The notes below the pieces were generated by a model that did no database searches, was not told where the DNA came from, and saw only the letters and a list, made by a program, of their open reading frames with translations. Positions 45,421 through 57,441 of a DNA stretch of 64,000 nt are shown piece after piece (position 1 is the first letter of the stretch; every line of letters starts with the position of its first letter). A program made the translations under genes and the position numbers. Source of the stretch: Marisa cornuarietis (taxonomy: Eukaryota > Mollusca > Gastropoda > Architaenioglossa > Ampullariidae); contig SMMW01000524.1 in assembly GCA_004794655.1 (NCBI GenBank), forward strand, positions 62,001-126,000, written 5' to 3'.

Positions 45421-48400
45421 CTGACATTACATAAGTAGTTGTCATGGTATTTAACTCTTTAGAGAATGTATTCCACTATAGAATGCAGCAGTTCATTCAC
45501 TAAAATGGTCAATAGTTACTGAATAGAAGGTTTTGAAAATAACTGTTCAGCTGTTGGTCAGCAACATTCAGGTCTTACTGAAATTTGCATTTCATTTGTC
45601 AGGACGGACTTAGGGCTCAGTGCCACAGGAGTTAACATTATTTCTTACTGCTTTTTTTCTACGTCTTTTGAAATTTGCCAAACTAATGTTTTTTTGTGCA
45701 TTGCATATTAATTATTTACATGCTTACTTATTATCATGTTTCTAACTCCTGTCTCCATTTCATGACTCCAGAAGCTGCAGAGGTAGTGCAGCACATGATG
45801 GTGTTAGACAGGCAGTTTCTTCATTGCATATCTTGGTCAACCCTGCAGGCAGCTTTGCTTATGCAGTTCTATAACGTATTTTATTTCTGGTCAATACATG
45901 CATCCAAAAGTACACAGTTTTATGTTGAGACAAAGTGTGATGGTTGACCTGTTTAGAGGGATGGGAAAAAAAGGTGTAGACCATTTAAGACATAAAAAAA
46001 AAAAAATTCAGTTTGGCAGATATGGGGCTTATGGTCATTTTTCATTGATTAAGTATCTTTTTTTAACTATATGAGCTTGGTTTTTTTATATTGTCTCTGG
46101 TATACTTAAGTACTAGAACATAAAGACATACTTTTAAATACAAGGATTTTGTGGATGGGTATGGTTTTATAACTATTAGAGGAGAATTAACTTTGTGTGA
46201 ACTTGAAACCCATCAGAAGAAATTGTTATAAGGGTTAGGGATGGCATGACATTTCACCCCTGCTTTTAGTTTAAAGGACAGGTAAATGAGAAGATGATTG
46301 GATGAAGCAGTTTGTCAAGGAAGTCCTAATAGAAATGTTCACATTTTTAAAATCCTCATTCATTTGAAAACTTTCTCTCACGTGTGTCTGTCTCCTTCCC
46401 TCTCAGATGGCCATTTGTTTACTGTATATTTACCATCTCATAGTTTTTCTGCGTCACCAGAAATTAAGGTCTGTCTGTTCCAGCTCTGCCCATTTGTAGC
46501 CATCTAGGGGTTTCTACATTAAAAAAAATGCTTTTCTTTTTCTGTGTTCTGCAAAGAGAGAGGAAAACAGCGAATGAAGGGAAAGTTCAGTTTTACTTTA
46601 TTTAACTAATGTTTTTTCTTTGTGACTCACCAAATTCGTGACTTATATATATATGTTTTGAAGCCTACGTCATTTTCCTTCTATGTTGGTTGTGTTGGCT
46701 GTCAGGCATAGCCTGGGCTGACAGCGGTAAGTGGCTTCTAGCTTCAGCATACAACAGCCCTATTGACACAAAATCATTTCTTTGATTCCCTGTGCAGCAA
46801 GACTGCAGAGAAAAGGAAGATGTAATATATATTGATGAGACAGGAAGTGTTCAGCTCTGTGCAATAGTAGAGAATGAGCGGTCGGTGTGCAGGAATGCAT
46901 GCAAATGTGCAGACGTGCGTGTATGTGTGCATTCATGTGGATTAGAAACACTGCGTGGAGGATTCTTATCATGCAGTTCTTGAAATGATTTTTATATGGA
47001 TGCTTCTCAACAGACTGTTAAAATACATCAGGGGGTGATTGGATGTGAAACCTGACCATGAAAGGTTTTTGTAATATACACATATATAAATATATCACAT
47101 TTTGTATATTTTTATGTTTGTAAGTAGGCGTTATAATTTATTGTGTCCCTGCTCTTCTGTAAGGATAGAGGGGAGGTAAGGCACCAGGGTTTCATATGTA
47201 CGTCTCTGCAAATTTTTGTGCATGCACAGCATCCAAACAAACTTGTGTGAACAAAGGATTCATTTTCCACACTTCAGAATAATGACCGCAGCACGTATAA
47301 CAAAATGTGGGTTCTGTTGTGGGCACTTTTGCTTTGATATCAAAAAGTGGAGTCTTGATAGGCTGAATTGTTTTATGCCAGGTGTGTTTTAATTGTTCAT
47401 AGATGTTTTAAAGTAGAGATTCTTGACAACTCGGTGATCTTGTCTTGGCTGATATAATTTGTCATTCTCTGCCATTGGCCTGGAAATACCATGATCTGAT
47501 GAAAAATAGGACAGAGAAAGTTAAGGGCAGAGTTGTTTGTACAATTTTTTCATATTTTATACAGAAAATAAGACAGGATACAGAAAAGAGATTTTTTATC
47601 TTTAATAAAATTTTAGTGGAATAGATATGTGTTAGTCATGCTTCACATCATTGCTAAATTTAACATGCTGTTGTCAGCAGCTGGTGCAATAAGCCAAAGC
47701 AGTGAAGCAAGTGTTGTTGGACTCAGATGGCATAGAAATCCCAGCTTAGACATAAGAAGTCAACTTGCTTTGTGAAAGAGCATTCTTAAATACACTTGCT
47801 TGACCAAAGAAAAGAGCGTATTCAGTGGGTTTTTTTCTCATCCTTTTTTTTTCTTCTCTTTCAGATATGTCTATTCAGTATATACTGTATCATTTTCTAA
47901 TCTTTTTAAATTTTGGGTCAGTAAACCAAAAACACTTTTTTTGTAAACAGAATACAATTTTTCTTAATTGGCCTCTTTAACTTTAGTTAAACCTACTCAT
48001 AATTTGGCACTTTGCAGACCTGTTTTCCCTTACATAATCATTATGGGAAATTCTTGCACATTGCGGGAATTATGGCTAAGGCCAAAATTTATAAGATTTT
48101 TTTTAAAGTGCTTTGTTTTCATTCTTTTCCCTTTGAAATCATTTGTTTACTTTGTTCTGTTTGATAGTTTCAAACTCTCTGTTGTCGACTTACTAATTTC
48201 TGCTGTGGAAATTGGTGAAGCATTAGCACTGGAAACTAAGACGTGTCACCATCCTTAAGGCTTTTAACACAAAAATGTTGGGAGATGTGTTGAGGCAATG
48301 TCTGTAAATGTTTTGAAGTTCTGCCAACTAACCTAGTGTTCTGCCCCTCTCATCCCAGGTGGATCAAAGGCTGATGAAGTCCTAGGGAGTTGACAGGTTG

Positions 48401-49369
48401 CAGATTTGATGGTGGTGGTGGCTTGATGGCCTAATAACAAAAAAATCAGGTCTACATTTGGGACAGCCACCATGTCTCACAATGAGACAGGTCATTTCAG
48501 TTCAAATAGGACAAATTGAGCAATAATGAAGATGCAACACAGAATGTGTTAATGTAATATAGTGTTAATAATGTTTTTCATAGAGTAATCACAGCTACTT
48601 TCATATTTTAATAGAATAGCAATCTCTGCAACCTTACTATGTAAAATTCAGAGTGAATTTCAGAAAGGGTTAGACAGCAGCACCTTGGAGTATTTGTTCT
48701 TTGCTTTAAAATTCATCTGATTAAAGAAGAAAGTTTTCCATCCTTTTTTCTGCATCATGATAATGACGTTTTTTTTATTTAATGACAAATGGTAGAGCGT
48801 TTCAGTTTTGGATCAGCAAGAACACTTAATTCCTCCTTACCCACTATCTGGAAGCATGGCTAGACCTTCCCTGACCCCCGCCTCTTTGCATCACTGGAAA
48901 TCTAAACTGTTCTTTCTTAGATATAATGTTAGGAGAGTATCAGGCCTAATTGGTATCAATAAACAAAGTAAAAAACATGACCATAGCTTTGGAACAATTT
49001 AACCACAGTTTAAAGAGTGAAGTCAAAGGTTGAGAGGATGTGTAGATGTACTGGAAATTTGTTGCTCTGAACAGCAACATTTCCTCCCTTGATTTAGTAG
49101 CCCAGGCTTAGTGTCTGCAAGAAACATAATCTGGCATTAACCTCCTCTCTTCTTGTTTTTAAAGGAGTTATTTGTGCTCCTAAAGCCTTTCATTGCCAAC
49201 AAGGTAGCTGATGTGCTGTTTTTTTTTGTGCTGTTTCTTTTGTCTCTTAGTATTGCGTTGGAAAGTGCTGGATAGTTTAGTGATCATTTGATATCTAGCC
49301 ATTGTTGTTCTCACAACCTCCTTCACTTTGCTTGTTCAGCTGTCCTGCTTTTCACACTCCTTGCACAGG

Positions 49370-49495
49370 GCAGTCTAGTGGCTTGTCACCACTACAGTGA
49401 GAATCAGATATCTTGGGTTCAGTTCTCACCTTAGGGCTGCCTGTTGTACCAGGTTATAGCTGCTGGCTTTGCATAAAACACCAGTCCCCACCGCC
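49370..49495 (+). mobile_element. SINE family A fragment with internal deletion
   Basis: Box B-like GGGTTCAGTTCTCACC then GCTGCTGGCTTTGCATAAAACACC, lacking the middle of the body. Head partly preserved (TGTCACCACTACAGTGAGAA). Confidence 0.6.
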
Positions 49496-51289
49496 TCCAC
49501 ATTTTGCCCTCTGTTACATTCTTCAAGTTCGTCAAATGTGTCAGTTCTTGTCCAGATTGTAGCTGCTTATGTTTGGATGCTTGCTATTTCCACTGCAGGT
49601 CAGGCTAGTTGTAATCTCATCTTTCAAGCTCTAGCATCCTGCAAACTTGACAGAAGAGAGTTGCTGTTTGAAAAGTGGTGTTGTTCATGCTAAGCCCACA
49701 GATGTTCTGCCTGGGAACCCAGCGTTGCTGGTTGATGACACAACAGGCTGCCCCACAATGGCCAGTAATGCTGGTGCAATATTTTAGAGGAAATGAAGTG
49801 TGTTTGTGTTTTAATCACCTTATGGGCTTATCGGTCTTTTTCTGATTTTTAAAAATGATCTTTTGCTGATCTTTTACTCTTTCCCATTTCTTGATAGTAA
49901 TGTCAAAAAATTGCACTGGTGACGCGTTTTTATAAACAAGTTAGTGAGGAGTAGGAAGAGATGTACTTTATGTGTGGCAAAGATGCTGGATAGTTTGAAT
50001 TGATCATTTTGTTGCTAGTCCATAAAATTTTAGAAGCTGACAACAATGGTAGGTTGAAGGATTTCAATCCTAGACAAGTTTTACACTTTCTTAACTGAGC
50101 TTATATGTCCCTGTTTTGTAAAGCAAATGCAAATTCATTTTATTTCAAGCACAAACTTCTCATGCCATAGTGCGTTGTCTGAAAACCTGTCTTCACTGCC
50201 TCATGGCTTAAGTGTTTGTTTCTGAAGTCACAGCAGTTTTTTTTGTGTGTGTGTGTCACCTGGTTGCCTGATAAGACTAATCTACAATAGCATTAGAGTT
50301 GGCATTTCACCTGTGTGTAGATTTACCATCACAGTTCCCAGAAATTTGTTGCTGACACAAGAACAGGTAAATGCAACAAAACATGTTTCCAACAGTAAAG
50401 GCCAACAAGAGAACTTCCTGCAGCACCTTGGTTTAAAGCATGCTCAAGTAGTGCTATTCTATTGTCGAGTTGTTTTTGTTTGTATTAGCCTCAGGAATGA
50501 TTTAGGGGGAGAGCTGTAGCTAGGTACTCACCTAAGGCCTATTGTGTGGTTCAGTTCATTTCCTGTCCACTGTGATATAATCTGTATTGTATGGTGCATG
50601 TCTTTATGTGCACTTGTGGCCACAGGCTGGGAATATGGTCCTCTTCTTGGAGGGCTCAGAACAATGCAGTTGTTTCTGTATGTAATGCCTGGTCATGTTA
50701 ACAAGGAGAATCTTACCCTGGTTTTGTACATACTATGCTGTGTGAATATGTATTATAAACAAGACATCTTGACATGGGCAAGTCACACTGTATGTTTGTT
50801 AGTCTGTCCTGATGATGTATTGAGTATTTAACGAGCTGACTGTAGCTCAAATCATGACACAAATTGAGGCCCAAAGTTCTGGACGTGCAAATTTGTAAAG
50901 ACTTATTGATGGTCTCTCTGTTTTCCTGTTGCCCTGCCACTCCCCTTGTTTCTGTCTTCTCTGACACCTGATGTATTTCTTGTCCACGGGTTTAACTTAA
51001 AGATGAGCATGAATGTTTTGCCTTAACTTATTGTACACTTTGTTTCTTCTTTTTGAGTGGCCACGGTTACCCCTGCATCATTGTGAGGCTTTGTAAGGAA
51101 GCCCTGACGGGGGGAGTAGGGAAAGGGAACTCAAAGAATTTTCTGACCAGCAGATCTTCTTATGTCTTCTACCTGCTTGCCCCTTCCATTGCATTAGTCA
51201 CAGACTCTTTCACCTGACCTTTCATCATCTTTACCTGACAATTCTTCATCTTTATTCAGCATGCCCTCCATTTCCATAATTTGTCTGTT

Positions 51290-51480
51290 GCAGTCCTGTG
51301 GCACAATGGTTCACACCTGTCACCAATCTAGTAAAGATTGGCTGTCCTTGGTTCAAATCTCGCCTTGGAAACACTGTTTTTTTCTCTGCAAGTAACATCT
51401 GTTTATGGGGCTGGCTGCTTTGCCGTAATATATAGCCTTGGTTGCTGGCTCGGTGCAAATCACCAGTTCCCCCCACCGTA
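51290..51480 (+). mobile_element. tRNA-derived SINE, family A
   Basis: Box A TGGCACAATGG and box B GGTTCAAATCTC, both close to pol III consensus, followed by the body (AACATCTGTTTATGGGGCTG, TTGCTGGCTCGGTGCAAATC). No tail is evident. Confidence 0.72.
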
Positions 51481-53419
51481 ATCTATCATGTGCACCAGTA
51501 CACCCATCAGCTTTACAAGAGCAGTCCTAAAAGACTTTTAGTTATTGTTACCATGCATGTCACCCCAACACACCCTCTGCCACTTTCACTGCAGTTCTTG
51601 CCACCTTATTCAGTTTCTATCAGCATGGCAGTCCTGTCACTTTAACACCTTCACAGCTTCTGTCGGCCTCACGTCCTGTCACTTGTCAGCTGCCAGGACC
51701 TTCACTACTGCTGACTATTGTTCTTGGGACTTGTTTTCCCATCCTTCCAACCAACCTTTCACCCTTCCTGATCTTCTCCCATCAACACTTTATGTTCACT
51801 GGGTATTTCTACATCTGGAATTCAAAAGTGGTTGTGGGGATTGAGCAGGTAGAAGAGAAATCTAAATAACCTTTGAGCTTGTGTGGAGCATGTTAACCCA
51901 GCCTGTTACGTTACCCGAGCGCCATAAATCTGCTACCTGCAGATAATGGCTAAACCTCTGAATTCATACAACTTACCAGCCAGTAATTTATTGGAGACAC
52001 CTTTCTGGTGACTTTCTCCTGGGTAGGGCAAATAGGTGAGAGGTGATTAGTTTAACAGAATGAACACAGTATTTTTCTAGACCTAACAAATAAACTGAAC
52101 AGATATAATGGTGCAGAACTGTTGGGTACAGCCGTTTTTTTTATATTGAATTCATAATCTAAGGGTAGCAGACGCCACCAAATAAAAAAAAGGAATTTTA
52201 CGATCAGCATGGTGCCCTTCAGTCCCCTTCCCCCCCTTGGCTTTTTTTTTTTCTGGTTTTGTTTTGTTTCTGAATGAAATTGAATCAGTATTTTTGTCTT
52301 TTAATACTTGTTTGAGGAGCATCATTTTGTCAGAATGAATAAATTCTACTTTCCACAGCTTCTTGATTGCTTTTTTGATTTGTTAATGTCTCTTATTTTT
52401 GTTGTAGGTTTCCTGCATCATCCTTTAAATGAATTATGCATGCACAGTGGCACCTTTTTTTTAGGAATTCTTGCTGATCAGTTAGGTAACTTCATCTGCT
52501 TAGCAGCTCATGAGTTGGGAGTTAGCTTGCCAGACCCAGTTTTGGGCAATTTTTACCCATGGGATAAATAAATATGAGTCTTGGAGGCTCTCTGCCTCTC
52601 TTCACCTCTTCCTAGCAGCTGCCTAGGATGTGGTTTGCAGAGGGGCCTTCACAGTGATATAGATGATGGTGTGAAGAAAGATGACACTCAGCTTTGTCTG
52701 TGCTGCTAGCACAATTTAGGAACTCATGGAGATAGAATATAGTGCAGGGTTCTTCTTTTTCGCTCAAATAATAATACAAAAAATGTGATGGGTATCTACA
52801 TGTCATCCTGAACCATTGCATATTCCTTTCGGCTTGAATAAGCAGCAGGTGAGGATTTAAACATTATTTGGTTGATGAAAAGGTGAAGTCAGCAAAAACT
52901 TAAGTTACATTTCCATTTCACCAAATTTTTCAGGCAGACAAAAAGTCCTGAATCCTGGGGGCCTAGCAGTCAGCTAAACTGCTAATATTTCATAAGCATT
53001 TTCATTGATTGCTGAATTAACTTGCAGGACTCGATGTACCCAGCCCCTGGTCACCCAGTTCCCATAAGGAGCCATAGCTGCTGGCCTACCAGATATCGAG
53101 ACTTCTTTGTAAACCTTTGCAAGGCTGTGAGAACAGTGGATATTTATTATTCATTTATTCATCCATTCATTCCTTGATTAGCACCAGCTAACGACCAGCT
53201 ATGCTGGTCCACTGGGACTGGTTGTTGGGGAGAACTGGATAGATGCAGTAGTTGACAAGTAACACTCGCTTTGAGTGGTGGTAAGCAAGTCCTGCATACT
53301 GTGGCCAGTCCTTTTTTTTTTTCTTTTTGCCAGCCAGTTTTTTTCTGCCTCTCTCAGCATCAACCACCCTCCAAGGAACTGTGAAGGACAGTCAATATCA
53401 TGCCAGGTCACATGGCTAA

Positions 53420-53960
53420 ACTAGATAAGATTGAACTGCTTTGCTGTTACCAGAAGCGTACCCCACCAGGTTGTCAGCCTTGCTTATACATATTCCATGG
53501 TTATTTTATGTAGGACATTGTTCTCAGGCACTTAGTCTTGAATACCTACATTCTTTTTTTCTGTATCAGCAGTTTGCCTCACATCCATGCAGCAGGATAA
53601 GACTTGTACAGTGAGTGCTTGGTAACAAATTTGATGGTATTGCTGCACCAAATTGTTATCCCCTGGCCTAGCCTTTGCTTCTGCCTTTTTAAAAAAAAAA
53701 ATATGAGGCATCCAAAAGTCCAGTCAAAATAGTGATCTGGCTCAAGCTCACACCCTTCTGCTGTTTATTTACTGCTTTATGCATTGTCCCATCAATGTAC
53801 AACTTGGCCCTTCCTTCCATGCTTATTTTTTAACCTGAATGACAAACTAAAGCTCAAGCTTATATTTTCCATATATTTTATAATCCATTCTGTCCAAGCA
53901 AGTCGGAACCAGTTATTTCATGTTGGACTAGGTGGTAGAGCACTTATTGGCTGGTTCATT
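53420..53960 (-). mobile_element. short LINE remnant, third copy of the same family
   Basis: Bases 53520-53680 (GCACTTAGTCTTGAATACCT, then TTGTACAGTGAGTGCTTGG) align with 44040-44200 of the copy at 43850-45420. No open frame remains. The limits are approximate. Confidence 0.55.
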
Positions 53961-54617
53961 TCTAGTAGGATTTGAAATAGGTTCTAAGATGTTCCCATCA
54001 CCAGAGTTAGTTCTTAGCTGGTACTGATTTCCAAGAAAATCTGTCTCGTTGATCTCCCTGTCTCATTGCTTTTCTCATGTTTCTCAAGGGAGCCAGGGCA
54101 TTTAAATTTTGATGACTTCTGCATCGCCAGCAACATGATGTATTCTCACAGGCAATGTTGCAATTTGTGTTCCCAAGGTGGGTTTCCTATTGTGCTCAGC
54201 CAGAACTTGGAGGTGGGGGTGGGGGGAGGTTCAAGAATAATATGATGATCTGTGTGCAATTATGAGATGGAAAAACTGTTTTCAGATGGGATTTTATATG
54301 CATGGGAAATCTTTGCTGCCTATTTATTGAGCCAATGGTCTTCATACATTACCCTACATGCAGTGTCTTTTGCAACTCTTTTTTGTTTCATGAATTTTAA
54401 AGTGAAAAGCTTTTTAATTATTTTTGTTTTTGTGAAGAAGAGGGGAGGGGATTTTGCTGTATTTAATTGCCTACATTTGTAGGTTTGTCCGCCAGTATGT
54501 GGGTGCTACAGAAGTTGGTCGGGTGGTTTTTTTTTTTTTTTTGGTTTTGTTTTCTATTTGGAAAATGGTTGCACTGTGTATTGTTAACTGAATGAGAGGT
54601 AGAGAGAGAAAAAGGGA

Positions 54618-54623
54618 CTTTAT
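54618..54623 (-). terminator. candidate SERAC1 polyadenylation signal
   Basis: TTTATT on the plus strand reads AATAAA on the minus strand, about 840 nt beyond the SERAC1 stop. Other AT-rich hexamers nearby could serve instead. Confidence 0.25.
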
Positions 54624-55459
54624 TTTTAAGCATCAGATGTGAAATGAAAGTGTTGTCAAATGTTCCCATCTCTTATAAACCATCAATAAAGATGATGTAA
54701 CATCCATTGTGAATTGTGGAGGGGAGAGAGTGTGTGTGTGATAATTGATGCAAGAAGATTCAAAACCAAAGATTTTTTTGTGGCAGCAAATTAAGACCAA
54801 GAGCTGACTCAACATACAGATAATCAAAGTCAGCTGCACCAAAGAAAACTGGACTATGCATGATAGCTCACTCAAGACGAGTTGAACACTGCTCTTTTTT
54901 GGACAACGCTTGCTAGCTCACTCTAGATGACTAGCTGAACACTGCTCTGTTTGGACGCAATCTCTTACACTGCTGCATAATGCTGTCTCAGAATTTACTG
55001 CCATGGAATTTTGATGAAAAATCAAAATAAACAGACATTCTACCACTTCAAAATTTTAATATGACTTCAATAAAAAAAAGAATTATGCTGCTGAAAAACA
55101 AGGCAGAAATCTTTAACAAAAGTGGTTTCTAAGTTGAATACAAACAGTATGCACCAGTTCTACGGTATTCACAGAATACGTTTCACTCATGGCATTTTAA
55201 CAAAACAGCATAATGAATAAAGTTAACAATAAAGGTACATCACAATATTAAAAAATAGGTACAACCAAACGTGGACGCAAGTAATGGTTTAAAATTCTTT
55301 AAACTGTTAAACATGCAGACCTGTCTAGAAAAAAGTTATATACTCTACTGAGGATGAACACCTTACTCACATGTTTAGAATCCTGCTCAAAATGCTGCAT
55401 ATCTTGTAAAATGTCAAGACATTTCATCCTCTCAAAATGTGACCAACCTAAGCAAAGTG

Positions 55460-55671
55460 TCAAGAAACTTTTGTTTTCGCATCCTGTCTTGTTTCAAGCG
55501 TTTCTTCTGCATCTCTCATCACACCCTGGCGAATTCTGTGCATGAGTGATAAAAGAATGCAGCGCTGAATGAAGCCCAAAGTCTGCTCATACAGCACACT
55601 CTCATGGCTGCTGGGTTTACAGATGTTGATGTGATTCAGAGGCATGGTTTGAAACTCACCAACACCTGGAT
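55460..55671 (-). CDS. SERAC1: SERAC1 last exon and stop
   Basis: Acceptor caatag, phase 1 start, stop at 55460-55462. Encodes [20 protein letters not shown] and [10 protein letters not shown], matching human VDVNHLNICKP and LYQRTLQFI; the conserved His is the probable triad His. About 25 C-terminal residues extend beyond the human end. Confidence 0.94.
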
Positions 55672-57403
55672 CTATTGAAAAACGCAAAGCATAACAGTGA
55701 TACTGTGGCCAGCGTTACAACTACACAATCTGACACTATATGGCTCACATCACAGTCTGTATTCAAAGGTTTTTACATAGACTAAATAAGGATAACATGA
55801 AATTTCTGGATACGTTGTTTTTTTAAATTATAATACAAGTTTAAAACCTTATTCTACATAAGTAATAAAGCCTGTTATTCAGCCTTCACAAAATAACGAT
55901 TAACTCATAGGAGTTTGACTTCTTACGCTGCTAGAGGGCAGTTGCTCATCTGACTAATGGAATGCTCTGCATGTCAGGCACGGGCTAGCTCACTGTCGTA
56001 GCACCCAGCTATTCCTGTATAAATACCAGAGAAACGTCGGTCTCTGGACCTGCTTGTCAAAAGACGACTGGTCAGTACAAGAGAGGTACCTGTTTGCCGA
56101 AAGGTGACTGGACCAGGCTGAAAAGCACTCTCATCACTCAACCCCCTCTTCCCCTCCCCCAAGGGAGTTAGGTGTTAGGATTTAGCTAGGTAGGTTAGTT
56201 AGAATAGGAATTATAGCAGCTGTAGGTGTAAATTATGTAAATAAATCTGTCTTTGAACTTACTCATTTGTGTAAGCATCTTAGTCTGTATGCGAGCGTGA
56301 TGTGTGTGTCCTCGTCGTGTGAACGAGATGAATGAAAATCAGTAGAGAGAAAGAAATTGTGTCGTCCATTGTAATTGTGTCGAGCAGCAGAACACACACA
56401 AAGATCAACGAGCAGAGAGATACACCGCAGAGAACACACTTTGGTTTAGAGTAAAGCAGGGTCTTTTGTTGACTCCAAGGTCGGCTGAGTGCGGGTGCAG
56501 TAGATGGAAAAAAGAACACAACGCGAGGCAGTATATGAGACAATGCACCCGACTAACGAGAGCCAGAACTTTAGGAAGAAAGTTCTCCTTGGTAACTTCC
56601 GTCCTCTCCCCTGGAACTAAAAAGAGGAACGGACTGATTTATGGCGCTAGGGCAGTGTGAGTGTAACGACCGTCAGTCCGGTTACAGTTGTTTCCTGGAG
56701 GTAATTTAATATTTTCTAGATCTAGTCACAGGCTTTCAAAAATGGCATCAGAGATCAGACATCGATCCTCAGTGCTAAAAGCACTCAAAGTTTAGGCATA
56801 TGAAACACTTATTTGTGTGTTTAGATTTGTTATGGATCATCCCACATATATTTTTGATATATAAACCGGATCTCTGGCAAGATTTGTGGTGATAGGACCT
56901 AGTAGGTGTGGTAGCCTACTTCACGATAACCTTATTTTTTTACCATATTTACTTACCTTTCTCAATATCTAGCTGTGAAAAAAACCAAGCTTGAAGTAAA
57001 TTCGCTTAAGAAAATTTGAATTCTAGTAATATTCATCTATGTAAAAAAAACTAACATTGCACCTTACATAGTTAATACGTGTTTTCACAATTTTTTGAAA
57101 ATGAAAATTCATGCATCCAGAGGAAAAAGCCTGTGCCAAAGGGGCACAACTCTGGTCAGCTAAAGAAAAAGGTATTGACTTGAGAGACACACCACTGGAC
57201 TGAGTAGGAACCAGCAGAATCTTGGGCAGTGTCTTGCTTATCTGGGTCTTCAAGGTTTCACCAAAACTCAGGCATGGAATATTCCTGCTTCTCACAAAAT
57301 TCTGGAAATGGCTGTGGAGTCTCTGCAGCTTCTTAGAGTCTAGACAGAAGAAAATGATGGTGGTGGTGATGAAATTAGCAAAAGTTAAAAACAATACTAT
57401 GTG

Positions 57404-57441
<38 letters not shown>

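Larger units (their letters stand above)
45421..54617. other. CpG-poor intergenic region between RAF and SERAC1
   Basis: Contains SINE family A copies (49370, 51290) and a LINE remnant (53420). Otherwise AT-rich unique-looking sequence with no exon-like open frame. Part may be extended 3' UTR of either convergent gene. Confidence 0.5.
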
